64,000 bases of DNA from Ensifer adhaerens (GTDB lineage Bacteria; Pseudomonadota; Alphaproteobacteria; Rhizobiales; Rhizobiaceae). The notes below the pieces were generated by a model that was not told the origin of the DNA, searched no databases, and worked only from the letters and a program-made list of their open reading frames with translations. The position numbers were made by a program, and so were the translations under genes. The stretch spans positions 62,001 through 126,000 of the forward strand of contig NZ_LGAP01000016.1 in the NCBI RefSeq assembly GCF_001270265.1. Reading direction: 5' to 3'. Positions 47,495 through 56,091 of the stretch are shown here, one piece after another; positions within the stretch are counted from its first letter, which is position 1; every line of letters starts with the position of its first letter.

Positions 47495-48322
47495 ATGGCA
47501 CCGCTTTTTGACATGTTCATGCAGGCGCAGAACGGACAGGCCACCGAGTTGATGGCCAAACAATTCGGGCTTGCCCAGGAGCAGATGGCAAAGGCCACGG
47601 CAGCGCTGCTTCCGGCCTTCTCCGCGGCCTTCAAGCGCAACACGACAAACCCTTACGATTTCGGCGCGCTGCTGACGGCCATGTCCAGCGGCAACTACGC
47701 CAAATACTTCGAGGACGTGAGCCAGGCGTTCACGCCGCAAGGCATGGCCGACGGCAACGGTATCCTCGGCCAGCTCTTCGGCTCCAAGGAAATGTCGCGC
47801 GCGATCGCAGCCCAGGCAGCCCAGGTCACCGGCATCAGCCAGGAGATCTACAAGCAGATGCTGCCGGCGATGGCCGATACGCTGATGGGTGGACTGTTCA
47901 AGCAGGCGACAGGCCAGTTCTCAGGGGCGAACAGTGCCTTTGCCAACAATCCGATGGCGACGATGATGCAGCAGTGGATGGAGGCAACCGGCCTTTCCAA
48001 GAAGCCGGAGCCGCAGGCCAATCCCTTCGACAATCCCTTTACGCAGGCGATGCAGGGCTTCTTCGGCGCCGGCAAGAAGGAAGAAAAGGCCAAGGCGCCC
48101 GACTTCTTTGCCGACAATCCCTTCATGAAGGCGTTCCAGGACATGATGCAGACAGGCGCGGGCACGACGGCCAAACCGGCTGCGGACAACCCTGCCGTCG
48201 CCCAGTTCTCGCAGTTGATGAACAGCATGTTCGACAGCGGGCTGGAGATGCAGAAGGAATATCAGAAGAACATCGAGGCGCTGTTCGACAGCTATAAGAC
48301 CGGTACCGGCGACAAGACCTGA
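47495..48322 (+). CDS. DUF937-like protein with NPF/NPM repeats
   Basis: The protein has 275 residues from the ATG at 47495; the frame opens at 47354 within repeat sequence, so that part is discarded. Residues 1-140 resemble DUF937 (YidB-like), with Gly-Met-Leu-rich helices such as GNGILGQLFGSKEMSR and LLPAMADTLMGG. The C-terminal half has NPFDNPFTQAMQGFF, DNPFMKAFQDMM and NPMATMMQQW, repeated N-P-F/M segments with amphipathic helices, plus Lys/Glu-rich linkers. It is a phasin-like alanine/methionine-rich protein in overall character. The function is unknown. Confidence 0.65.
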   Translation: MAPLFDMFMQAQNGQATELMAKQFGLAQEQMAKATAALLPAFSAAFKRNTTNPYDFGALLTAMSSGNYAKYFEDVSQAFTPQGMADGNGILGQLFGSKEMSRAIAAQAAQVTGISQEIYKQMLPAMADTLMGGLFKQATGQFSGANSAFANNPMATMMQQWMEATGLSKKPEPQANPFDNPFTQAMQGFFGAGKKEEKAKAPDFFADNPFMKAFQDMMQTGAGTTAKPAADNPAVAQFSQLMNSMFDSGLEMQKEYQKNIEALFDSYKTGTGDKT

Positions 48323-48361
48323 GCTGGTCTGCGGCCGCCCCCGCCAAGCCGACGCCTGCTG

Positions 48362-48450
48362 AAAAGAAAAAGGCCCGGTACATGTCTTGGTTCATGTACC
48401 GGGCCAAGCGGCAGGGTCTATTGGCTCTACCCTGCGGGGAACGTTTGGGC
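48362..48450 (-). ncRNA. Candidate small RNA ending in a strong Rho-independent terminator
   Basis: On the minus strand, a hairpin GCAGGGT ... ACCCTGC (48411-48435) is followed after 5 bases by a second hairpin with perfect 13-bp arms (48372-48384 and 48393-48405; arm GGCCCGGTACATG, loop 8 nt) and then TTTTTCTTTTC. Upstream on the same strand CTATAT at 48461-48456 is a perfect rhizobial -10 element, and a transcript starting about 7 bp after it would be about 80-90 nt. No protein frame fits. The -35 is weak and no family name can be given. It could also be a leftover 3' end of a longer transcript. Confidence 0.5.
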
Positions 48451-48571
48451 GCGCGATATAGGCGGCAGCACCGAAACTTCGAAATTCGTAGCATGACCCG
48501 CGTTGGCGGCAGCTTGCGCGGATCATGCTCGACTGGCGCATCTCGAGCGGCGGGATGCGCCATGGGGACGT

Positions 48572-48676
48572 TAGAGCGTTTCCGTTTTTAAGCGGAGCTA
48601 CAGAAATGCTCTATCTGTTTGTTTTTACACATTTCCTGACGGAAAGCGGCTGTGCACTTTTCCTGGAAATGCTCTA
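48572..48676. repeat. Dispersed palindromic repeat, family A, copy 2
   Basis: Ends are TAGAGCGTTTCC (48572) and GGAAATGCTCTA (to 48675), an inverted repeat with one mismatch. The interior repeats the blocks of copy 1 (451-550) in reverse orientation. The CTAG at the right end contains the TAG stop codon of the DUF1127 gene. With the candidate RNA upstream, it fills the region between the DUF937 gene and DUF1127. Confidence 0.8.
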
Positions 48677-48970
48677 GTCGTGACGGATCCCCTTGTAGAA
48701 GAGGCTCGCGCGGTTTCGCGACGCACGCGTCAGATAGCTGCCGGGATTGTCGAAGAAGGGCGAGGTGATCGCCTCGCGAACATCTTCGCGCCGTAGCCCC
48801 ATATCGAGGAGATGGCGGTCGTCCATCTCATTCAGACGCGCGATTTCGCGTCGGTTTCTGAACAGGCGCCATGCGGCCGTCATCACGCCGACAACGCCAG
48901 CGGCGCGGGAGGCATAGGCCTGCTTTCCTGCAACGAGGTCGAGATCGAGGACGTGGTCGGTCGTGCGCAT
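48674..48970 (-). CDS. DUF1127 domain-containing protein
   Basis: The protein has 98 residues from the ATG at 48970, with AGGAG about 8 bp upstream; the frame extends to 49063 but the ribosome site decides the start. Residues about 38-75 form the small DUF1127 Arg-rich motif, NRREIARLNEMDDRHLLDMG LRREDV in two parts. Short DUF1127 proteins in Rhizobiales bind RNA or regulators and affect phosphate and carbon responses; this one has a longer N-terminus. The stop codon lies in the family A repeat. Confidence 0.82.
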   Translation of the reverse strand: MRTTDHVLDLDLVAGKQAYASRAAGVVGVMTAAWRLFRNRREIARLNEMDDRHLLDMGLRREDVREAITSPFFDNPGSYLTRASRNRASLFYKGIRHD

Positions 48971-49180
48971 GACGGTACTCCTTTTTTTCAGGCACGAAGA
49001 GGCCCATCCCCTGCGCGAGGTCATACGCAGGGGCGGGCCAGGGAAGTTGGGATTCGCCGACACCAGTGCCGGCCGGGGATCAATGAAATTTGCCCCTGAT
49101 AGATCGCAAATCCTTATTGATCAGTCCAACGAATGTTTTTAATGATATTCATCAAACAATTTTATGGGTGTATCTCGGCC

Positions 49181-50131
49181 ATGTCCGCACCGCTTGACAT
49201 TGATCAGCTGCAAACCTTTGTCGCGATCGCCGACACGGGCAGCTTCACCAAGGCCGCCGACCGGGTTTTCAAGACGCAGTCGGCCGTATCCATGCAGATG
49301 CGGCGCCTGGAAGAGCGCATCGGCAAACCGTTGTTCATGAAGGATGGCCGCGGCAACCGCCTGACCGTCGAGGGCGACCGGCTGCTCAATTTCGCCCGCC
49401 GGATGATCCGTCTCAACAACGAGGCGATGGCCTCCTTCGACGACAATCGGCTGGAAGGCACACTGCGCATCGGCACGCCCGACGACTACGCCGACCGCTA
49501 CATGCCGGAGATCATCGTGCGGTTTGCCAAGACGCATCCGAACGTCGAACTCTACATCATCTGCGAACCTTCAGTGGACCTTGCCGAGAAGATGGCCAAA
49601 GGCGATCTCGACATCGCGCTGGTCACGCACAATCCGCGCGCCCGCGCCTCGGACGTGGTGCGCACCGAGCCGCTCTGTTGGGTAAGCTCGATCAACCATC
49701 CGCTGCCGGAAAACGCTCCGATCCCGCTTGCTGTCGGCCGCCGCGATTGCCAGTGGCGGCAGGCGGCCTGTGCGGCGCTCGATGCGACCGGCAAGGAATA
49801 CCAGATCCTGTTCACCAGCTGGTCGTCGACCGTGGTCGCCGCGGCCGTGCTTGCCGGCATGGCGGTTTCGGTCCTGCCGGAATCGGCACTGCGCCCAGGC
49901 ATGAAGGTGCTGACGCTGGCCGACGGCTTCCCGGCGCTGGCTCCGGTGCAGATCGGCATCATGAAGCGCCCGGGTCTTTCGCCGTCGCTGTCGAATGCGA
50001 TCACCAACCACATCACGGCCTGCCTGGACAACATCACCCCAATCACCGTCAACGACGACATCGATGGCGATATCAAGGGCTTCCCGCGCTATCCGCGCCT
50101 GCGGCAAAGCCACATGCTTCCGGGCTGGTGA
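49181..50131 (+). CDS. LysR-family transcriptional regulator (LrhA-like)
   Basis: The protein has 316 residues from the ATG at 49181 (MSAPLDIDQLQTFV). The N-terminal helix-turn-helix shows GSFTKAADRVFKTQSAVSM; the effector domain follows (about 95-310). The pattern DQLQTFVAIADTGSFTKAAD and the KDGRGNRLT region put it in the LrhA/HexA-like branch. It is divergent from DUF1127, and the 210-bp intergenic region contains AT-rich sequence with TGATATTCATCA near 49143. A strong terminator follows. Confidence 0.85.
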   Translation: MSAPLDIDQLQTFVAIADTGSFTKAADRVFKTQSAVSMQMRRLEERIGKPLFMKDGRGNRLTVEGDRLLNFARRMIRLNNEAMASFDDNRLEGTLRIGTPDDYADRYMPEIIVRFAKTHPNVELYIICEPSVDLAEKMAKGDLDIALVTHNPRARASDVVRTEPLCWVSSINHPLPENAPIPLAVGRRDCQWRQAACAALDATGKEYQILFTSWSSTVVAAAVLAGMAVSVLPESALRPGMKVLTLADGFPALAPVQIGIMKRPGLSPSLSNAITNHITACLDNITPITVNDDIDGDIKGFPRYPRLRQSHMLPGW

Positions 50132-50152
50132 ACATATCCAACGCTCAACAAC

Positions 50153-50188
50153 AAGGCCGCGCATCCAAAGGGAGGCGCGGCCTTTTTT
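50153..50188 (+). terminator. Rho-independent terminator after the LysR gene
   Basis: AAGGCCGCGC (50153-50162) and GCGCGGCCTT (50175-50184) form a 10-bp stem followed by TTTTTT, 22 bp past the stop codon. It lies before the convergent dienelactone hydrolase gene. The 240 bp between them have no reliable gene; an open frame ending at 50397 lacks a start signal. Confidence 0.88.
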
Positions 50189-50424
50189 CATACGGCACGG
50201 GACGAGGAAGAAGCGGACCCCATGAGCCCGCCCTTCTTGCGGCTTACTCGGCAGCCGTGCTGATCGTGTCGGCTTCGCAGCCCCAAATCGGCCCCATCTG
50301 GCGGCGAAGCAACCCGCGCCCGCATGACATGGAGGCGCTTGCCGGCGCGATCACCGGCTGCGCCCAGGCGATATGCGGAACGGCCGAAGCCGCCTGATAC
50401 GGCTCCGGTCAAGCGTGGCTCCGC

Positions 50425-51300
50425 TCAGGCGAGCTTGGCCTTCAGAAACTCCACGGTGCGGCTCCAGGCGAGGTCGGCTGCGGCCTTGTCGTAACGAGCG
50501 GCCGACGTATCGTTGTTGAAGGCGTGGTTGACGCCGTCATAAACATAGATCGTCGCGTCCTTGCCATTGTCCGTGAGCGCCTTGCGATAGGCTTCGATGC
50601 CCGCATTGATGCGTTCGTCGAGGCCGGCGTAGTGAAGCAGAAGCGCTGCCTTGATCTTCGGCACGTCCTCGGCCTTGGCCTGCGCGCCATAGTAGGCGAC
50701 ACCCGCCTTGAGGTCGGGCGCATTGACCGCGAGCCGATTGACCAGTCCGCCGCCCCAGCAGAAACCGATGGCGCCGACCTTGCCGGTCGACTGTGCATGC
50801 TGCTCGAGAAACGCCACCGTCGCCACAGCATCGGCATTGGTTTCGCCGGCATCGAGCGCGCCGATCATTTCCCGTGCCTTGTCCTCGTCGGTCGGCGTGC
50901 CGCCCGATGGCGACAGGAAGTCCGGCGCAAGCGCGATAAAACCTTCGAGCGCCATGCGGCGGGCAACATCGCGAATATGCGGATTGAGCCCGCGATTCTC
51001 GTGAATAACGATAACGGCCGGCAGCTTTCCGGTCATATCTGCCGGGCGAACGAGATAGCCCTTCATGTCGCCATCGGCACCGGGATAGGAAATGTCCTCG
51101 CCGGCGATGCGATTGTCAGTCTCTGCGACCGTTTCCGCCCTGGCGGTGCTGGCGGCAAGCAGGGGAACGATAGTGGCTGCGGCAGCCGCCGAACCGGCAA
51201 GTGCTGTCAGCGTTTCCATGAAACGACGGCGATCGAGACTAAGATGGGTATACTCGTCGTAGGCATTGATCATCGCCTGCGTGATGACGGGTTTGTTCAT
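50425..51300 (-). CDS. Dienelactone hydrolase family protein (exported)
   Basis: The protein has 291 residues from the ATG at 51300 (MNKPVITQAM). An unusual N-terminus of about 24 residues precedes a twin-arginine-like signal, DRRRFMETLTALAGSA... AASTARA. The alpha/beta-hydrolase domain has GFCWGGG with the nucleophile Cys and the NHAFNND histidine. The fold hydrolyses enol-lactones or ester-like substrates; the true substrate is unknown. The Tat signal implies periplasmic location. Confidence 0.85.
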   Translation of the reverse strand: MNKPVITQAMINAYDEYTHLSLDRRRFMETLTALAGSAAAAATIVPLLAASTARAETVAETDNRIAGEDISYPGADGDMKGYLVRPADMTGKLPAVIVIHENRGLNPHIRDVARRMALEGFIALAPDFLSPSGGTPTDEDKAREMIGALDAGETNADAVATVAFLEQHAQSTGKVGAIGFCWGGGLVNRLAVNAPDLKAGVAYYGAQAKAEDVPKIKAALLLHYAGLDERINAGIEAYRKALTDNGKDATIYVYDGVNHAFNNDTSAARYDKAAADLAWSRTVEFLKAKLA

Positions 51301-51436
51301 GTCGGCCTCCTTCGGGCTTTCCTCTCCGCTGGCGGCAGACAGAAACCGCCCGCGACAGAATAGGTCAGCGGGCGGCATCGGGCATACAAACTTGCGTTAC
51401 CGCGCGTGAGCGGTACCAGCCACGACGCGAGCGACA

Positions 51437-52465
51437 TCAACTGTTGAGATCGAGGACGATGCGACCATCGATCTTGCCCTCTTCCATGCGCTGGAAAATG
51501 GCGTTGATGTTCTCGATCTTGTCCCAGGTGAAGTGCGAGGCGACCTTGCCCTCACCGGCAAACTCCAGCGACTCCTCGAGATCCTGGCGGGTGCCGACGA
51601 TCGAGCCGCGGATGGTGATGCGCTTCAGGACCGTATCGAAGATCGGCACGCACATCTGGCCCGGCGGCAGGCCGACCAGCGCCATTGTCCCCTTCGAGCG
51701 CAGCATGTTGAAGGCCTGTTCCATCGCCTTGGGTGCTACGGCCGTCACCAGGGCGCCATGCACGCCGCCGGTCGCCTTCTGCATCTGCTCGACCGCATCC
51801 TTGTCACGCGCATCGACGACGAGGTCGGCGCCAAGCTTTCTGGCCAGTGCCAGTTTGTCGGGGAAGATATCGACCGCGGCCACATGCATGCCCATGGCCT
51901 TGGCATATTGAACCGCCATATGGCCGAGGCCACCGATACCGGAGATCAGCGCCCATTCACCGGGGCGGACTTCCGTTTCCTTCAGACCCTTGTAGACCGT
52001 GACGCCGGCGCAAAGAATGGGCGCCGCGGAGCCGAACTCGAGCTTATCCGGCAGGCGGCCGACGAAGTCCGGATCGGCGAGGCCGTATTCGGCAAAGGTG
52101 CCATTGACGGAGTAGCCGGTGTTCTGCTGGCTACCGCACAGGGTTTCCCAGCCGGTCCGGCACGGCGTGCAACCGCCGCAGGCGGTGTGCAGCCACGGCA
52201 CGCCGACGCGGTCGCCTTCCTTCAGCCGCTTCACGCCCGCGCCGAGCTTGGCGACATAACCGACGCCCTCGTGGCCCGGGATGAACGGCGGATTGGGTTT
52301 TACCGGCCAGTCGCCGTTCACCGCATGCAGGTCGGTATGGCAGACGCCGGTGGCTTGAAACTTGATCAGCACCTGGCCGGGACCGGGCTCCGGTATCGGC
52401 ATTTCCTCGATCACGAGCGGCTTGCGGAATTCGCGCACCACGGCGGCTTTCATCGTTGCGGTCAT
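51437..52465 (-). CDS. adhP: Zinc-dependent alcohol dehydrogenase
   Basis: The protein has 342 residues from the ATG at 52465, with GGAG just upstream. It is a medium-chain dehydrogenase: the catalytic zinc site GVCHTDLHAVNGDW and GHEGVGYV, the structural zinc site CGGCTPCRTGWETLC (four Cys), and the NAD motif ISGIGGLGHMAVQYAK. It interconverts ethanol and acetaldehyde with NAD+. An FNR/FixK-type box lies 122-135 bp upstream, so expression may rise when oxygen is low. Confidence 0.92.
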   Translation of the reverse strand: MTATMKAAVVREFRKPLVIEEMPIPEPGPGQVLIKFQATGVCHTDLHAVNGDWPVKPNPPFIPGHEGVGYVAKLGAGVKRLKEGDRVGVPWLHTACGGCTPCRTGWETLCGSQQNTGYSVNGTFAEYGLADPDFVGRLPDKLEFGSAAPILCAGVTVYKGLKETEVRPGEWALISGIGGLGHMAVQYAKAMGMHVAAVDIFPDKLALARKLGADLVVDARDKDAVEQMQKATGGVHGALVTAVAPKAMEQAFNMLRSKGTMALVGLPPGQMCVPIFDTVLKRITIRGSIVGTRQDLEESLEFAGEGKVASHFTWDKIENINAIFQRMEEGKIDGRIVLDLNS

Positions 52466-52586
52466 ATCGATCTCCGATGCTGTCTGTTCGACGTCGACGC
52501 AAAGGCCCATTGCCGGACGCGCAAGACGCCAGCGACAAGGGCTACGCTAACAACAGCCAGACTATCCGCAAAGTAGTGATGAGTAC

Positions 52587-52600
52587 TTGATACGCATCAA
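52587..52600 (-). promoter_or_regulatory. FNR/FixK-type box (anaerobox) upstream of adhP
   Basis: TTGATACGCATCAA at 52587-52600 is a perfect TTGAT-N4-ATCAA inverted repeat, the consensus for Crp/Fnr-family regulators such as FixK and FnrN in rhizobia. It is 122 bp upstream of the adhP start on the minus strand and divergent from nothing else nearby except a repeat. Its centre at -129 from the start codon is compatible with activation if the transcription start lies about 90 bp upstream. Confidence 0.65.
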
Positions 52601-52649
52601 GGCGCGAAGTTCATATCGGAAAGTGTCGCAAATTTGCGCCAATTGTGCC

Positions 52650-52731
52650 GGAGCGGCGCGAGACCTACAGCGACCTTTGAATTGCTGCATGTTTTGTCCT
52701 GAAATCGGCTAGGATTAAAGGACGCATGCAG
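52650..52731. repeat. Dispersed palindromic repeat, family B, diverged copy
   Basis: The block CGGAGCGGCGCGAGACC ... then ACCTTTGAATTGCTGCATG ... and GGATTAAAGGACGCATGCAG retains the modules of family B (the CGCGC block, then a GCTGCAT ... ATGCAG hairpin). It ends four bases before the stop of the MAPEG gene at 52735-52737, which reads into it. Identity to the other copies is visibly lower. Confidence 0.55.
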
Positions 52732-52734
52732 TCG

Positions 52735-53151
52735 TCAGCTCATCGCCATCCAGACGGAAAGCCAGATCCACATCCCGCCAAGCGTCGCCACGCCAGCCAT
52801 GAACAACGGCCGGCGGTAGCGGATGCGGTTGCTGGTGACATGGACGAAGGCATGCAGATGGCGCGAGGCGACGAACAGCCAGGCGAGCGCCAGCGAGACG
52901 ATGTTATCCGCCTCGGTGATATAGAGAAGCACGCAGCAGACGTGGAAAAGCACCGGCAGTTCGAACTGGTTGGCGATGCTGTTGCGAACGACCAGGCTTT
53001 CGCCCGGCTCGTCGCGGTTCTCGCGAAACTGCGAGACCTGCACCTTGCCGGCGCGCACCAGGCCGACGCGGCGGATCGAAAGCAGAGCATAGAGGACGAA
53101 AACGAGCAGCACATGCGCCACCATCGGCCAGAAGATCTCGAAGCCCGTCAT
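52735..53151 (-). CDS. MAPEG family membrane protein
   Basis: The protein has 138 residues with four hydrophobic segments (about 8-25, 65-85, 88-105 and 115-136). The segment NQFELPVLFHVCCVLLY and the later ASRHLHAFVHVTSNRI RYR are typical of the MAPEG (microsomal glutathione transferase-like) family. It may conjugate or reduce lipophilic substrates with glutathione, but bacterial MAPEG proteins are mostly uncharacterised. Confidence 0.8.
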   Translation of the reverse strand: MTGFEIFWPMVAHVLLVFVLYALLSIRRVGLVRAGKVQVSQFRENRDEPGESLVVRNSIANQFELPVLFHVCCVLLYITEADNIVSLALAWLFVASRHLHAFVHVTSNRIRYRRPLFMAGVATLGGMWIWLSVWMAMS

Positions 53152-53184
53152 CGCCTTTACTCCACGCGAACATCACATCGGAAA

Positions 53185-53213
53185 ATCGGGGGCGCCGGAC
53201 GGCCCCCCCCGAT
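53185..53213 (-). terminator. Probable terminator of guaB
   Basis: On the minus strand, 9 bp past the guaB stop, ATCGGGG... is followed by an inner GCGCCGGAC... stem and closed by CCCCCGAT, then TTTTCC. The stem has a run of eight C on the plus strand (53203-53210). The stem is imperfect in the middle but strongly GC-rich and ends in T residues. Confidence 0.55.
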
Positions 53214-53221
53214 AGAAAGCC

Positions 53222-54724
53222 TCAGTGCGAGCCCGGATAGTTCGGGCTTTCGCGGGTGATGGTGACATCATGCGCATGGCTTTCGCGAAGGCCGGCGCCG
53301 GAGATGCGCACGAAGGTGGCGCGCTCCTGATAGTCCTTGATCGTCGCGCCACCGACATAACCCATCGACGCCTTGAGACCGCCGGCGAGCTGATGCAGGA
53401 CGCCGGAGACGGGACCCTTGTAAGGCACCTGGCCTTCGATACCTTCCGGAACGAGCTTCAGCGTGTCGCGGACTTCGGCCTGGAAGTAACGGTCGGCCGA
53501 GCCCCGCGCCATCGCGCCGACGGAACCCATGCCGCGATAGGCCTTGAACGAGCGGCCCTGGTAGAGGAACACTTCGCCCGGGCTTTCGTCGGTACCGGCA
53601 AGCAGCGAACCGACCATGACGGCGGAAGCGCCGGCGGCGATCGCCTTGGCAAGGTCGCCGGAGAACTTGATGCCGCCGTCGGCGATAACGGGAATGCCCG
53701 ACGCCTGAGCTGCATCGACAGCGGCCATGATCGCGGCCAGTTGCGGAACGCCGACGCCGGCCACGATGCGCGTCGTGCAGATCGAGCCTGGGCCGATGCC
53801 GACCTTGACCGCATCGGCGCCGGCGTCGATCAACGCCCTGGTGCCGTCAGCGGTAGCGACGTTGCCGGCCATGATGCGTACCGAGTTCGACAGCGTCTTG
53901 ACGCGGGTGACCGCGTCGAGAACACGCTGCGAATGGCCGTGCGCGGTATCGACGACGATGAGGTCGACGCCGGCGTCGATCAGCCGTTCGGCGCGCTCGA
54001 AGCCGTCATCGCCGACGGAGATCGCGGCGGCGGCGCGAAGCCGGCCCTGCGCATCCTTGGAAGCGTTGGGGTTCAACTGCGACTTCTCGATGTCCTTGAC
54101 GGTGATGAGGCCGACGCAACGACCGTCGCCGTCGACAACCAGCAGCTTTTCGATGCGGTGCATGTGCAGCAGGCGCTTTGCTTCCTGCTGGTCGACGCTT
54201 TCCTTGACCGTGATGAGGTTTTCACGCGTCATCAGCTCGTAGATCTTCTGGGTCGGATCCGAGGCGAAGCGCACGTCGCGGTTCGTCAGGATACCAACGA
54301 GACGACCCTGCTTCTGGCCGCCACTGCCGCCGTTTTCGACAACAGGAATGCCTGAGATGCCGTGGGTCTTCATGAGGCCGAGGGCGTCTGCCAGTGTGGC
54401 ATCGGGGCCGATGGTCACCGGATTGACGACCATGCCGCTTTCGAACTTCTTGACCTGACGGACCTCTTCGGCCTGTTCGACCGGCGTCAGATTGCGGTGG
54501 ATGACGCCGATGCCGCCGGCCTGCGCCATGGCGATCGCCAGGCGTCCTTCGGTCACGGTATCCATGGCCGAGGAAAGGATCGGTAGGTTGAGGTCGATAT
54601 CCTGCGCGATGCGGGTCGAGATGTTGGTCTGTCCCGGCATGACTTCGGAATGCCCGGGCTGGAGCAGAACGTCGTCGAAGGTCAGAGCCTCCAGACCGGT
54701 TGCCGTTTCGATGATACGCGCCAT
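53222..54724 (-). CDS. guaB: Inosine-5'-monophosphate dehydrogenase
   Basis: The protein has 500 residues from the ATG at 54724 ([11 protein letters not shown]), with GAAGGGA upstream. The (beta/alpha)8 barrel carries the catalytic-loop motif [15 protein letters not shown] (Cys about 316) and [13 protein letters not shown], interrupted by two CBS domains (about 95-215). It converts IMP to XMP with NAD+, the rate-limiting step of GMP synthesis. It is monocistronic here; guaA is not adjacent. Confidence 0.96.
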   Translation of the reverse strand: MARIIETATGLEALTFDDVLLQPGHSEVMPGQTNISTRIAQDIDLNLPILSSAMDTVTEGRLAIAMAQAGGIGVIHRNLTPVEQAEEVRQVKKFESGMVVNPVTIGPDATLADALGLMKTHGISGIPVVENGGSGGQKQGRLVGILTNRDVRFASDPTQKIYELMTRENLITVKESVDQQEAKRLLHMHRIEKLLVVDGDGRCVGLITVKDIEKSQLNPNASKDAQGRLRAAAAISVGDDGFERAERLIDAGVDLIVVDTAHGHSQRVLDAVTRVKTLSNSVRIMAGNVATADGTRALIDAGADAVKVGIGPGSICTTRIVAGVGVPQLAAIMAAVDAAQASGIPVIADGGIKFSGDLAKAIAAGASAVMVGSLLAGTDESPGEVFLYQGRSFKAYRGMGSVGAMARGSADRYFQAEVRDTLKLVPEGIEGQVPYKGPVSGVLHQLAGGLKASMGYVGGATIKDYQERATFVRISGAGLRESHAHDVTITRESPNYPGSH

Positions 54725-54853
54725 GGCCAATTCCCTTCAATAAACGAAAATCCCCGGGAAACGGGCTGCGATTTGCCCACCGGGTGACTTCAAAGCTTGT
54801 CTTGGAAGTTGGCGAGGGCTCGTAACACGGATATGTCAGGATGAAAATAGCAA

Positions 54854-54875
54854 AGCCCGGGAAATGTCCCGGGCT
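54854..54875 (-). terminator. Terminator of the MBL-fold hydrolase gene
   Basis: AGCCCGGGA and its complement TCCCGGGCT (54854-54862 and 54867-54875) form a stem with a 4-base loop; on the minus strand TTTGCTATTTTC follows. It lies about 45 bp past the stop of the MBL gene and before the guaB start. Confidence 0.7.
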
Positions 54876-54919
54876 CGGCCAATTGTTGTTGCAGAGCAAC
54901 ATTTTCCCTGCCGCAAAGC

Positions 54920-55912
54920 TCAGATATCGAGCTGATAGCTTGCCGGAACGAAGCGATAGCCCTGATCCTGTGCTTCGACGAAACCGACGGCGGGGAACGG
55001 CATGTGATAACCGATGAAAGGCAATCTTTCGCTCGCAATCATGCCGAAAACCTTGCGGCGCGACGCGGCGGCAGCAGCCTTGTCCATGTCGAAACGAACC
55101 TCCCAGTCCGGCCGCTGCAGCGACAGGACATAATGATTGGCAGTGTCGGCCGTCAGCATCATCGCCTTGCCGTCCGATTCGAGACGGAACACCATGTGGC
55201 CGGGGGAGTGGCCGAAGGCGGCCATCGCCGAGATGCCCGGCGCAACGTCGGCGCCGTCACCGATGAACGTGGCTTTCTCGGCAAGTGGCACCACCTTTTC
55301 CAGCACGCCCTTGTGGCCACCTTCCGCCGGCGTTCCGACCCGGGCCGGATCCTTCCAGAAGGCATATTCGGTCTCGCCAATGACGTAGCGAGCATTGGCG
55401 AACGCTGGCTTGCCGCCTTCCATCAGGCCGCCGATATGGTCGCCGTGCATATGCGTAAGCACCACCATGGAAACCCGCTCAGGTGCATAGCCGGCCGCAC
55501 GGATACCGTCGATGAGACGGCCAGACCCCGATTCGCGTCCGGCCTCGCCCAAGCCGGTGTCGAACAGGATCACCTCGGTGCCGGTATCGACCAGAACCGG
55601 CGAATAACTGTTGACCAGCGCATCCGTAGGCAGAAAATTCTGGGCCAGCAGCTCGGACACGGCCTGTTCCGACTGGTTCGTGCCGTAAGTCTCGTGCGGC
55701 TTTGCCATGACACGCGTGCCGTCGCTGATCACCACGACCTTGAACGCGCCGAGTTTGAGAGCCCGGATGGGCGGCTGTGCTGATTGCATGTCCTGACTGT
55801 CCGTCTTTTCCTGGGCTGCGGCAAACCCGGTCATGATTGAGGGTGCCGCCAATACACTCATTGTCCCCGCCGTCATCAAGGTCCGGCGCTTCATCGACAT
55901 TTCACTCGCCAT
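54920..55912 (-). CDS. MBL-fold metallo-hydrolase, exported
   Basis: The protein has 330 residues; GGGAGAA lies just upstream of the ATG at 55912. The N-terminus (MKRRTLMTAGTMSVLAAPSIM) has an RR-containing, Tat-like signal. The metallo-beta-lactamase fold shows HMHGDHIGG and later FGHSPGHMVF and LTADTANH. The family includes quorum-signal lactonases and other hydrolases; the substrate is unknown. It is divergent from an MFS exporter. Confidence 0.85.
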   Translation of the reverse strand: MASEMSMKRRTLMTAGTMSVLAAPSIMTGFAAAQEKTDSQDMQSAQPPIRALKLGAFKVVVISDGTRVMAKPHETYGTNQSEQAVSELLAQNFLPTDALVNSYSPVLVDTGTEVILFDTGLGEAGRESGSGRLIDGIRAAGYAPERVSMVVLTHMHGDHIGGLMEGGKPAFANARYVIGETEYAFWKDPARVGTPAEGGHKGVLEKVVPLAEKATFIGDGADVAPGISAMAAFGHSPGHMVFRLESDGKAMMLTADTANHYVLSLQRPDWEVRFDMDKAAAAASRRKVFGMIASERLPFIGYHMPFPAVGFVEAQDQGYRFVPASYQLDI

Positions 55913-56091
55913 TATTTTCTCCCGCTATCACTACCTCTTGTCATCACCCGGCCAGAACTAGCGTCTTGACAGCAATGGACAGGCGGGATCACAGGCTTTT
56001 GATCCACAATCGTTGGTTTGGTCCCGACAAAGCCATCGGAAGCGCTAGCTTGGAGCCAAGCTGACGCCGACCGCGCCCAAGGCAAATTCGC

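Noticed and set aside
49678..50397. Frame extending past the LysR gene to 50397 on the plus strand
   Set aside because: The first part is out of phase with the LysR gene, the tail lies after a strong terminator, and there is no start signal. A short gene cannot be excluded but is not supported.
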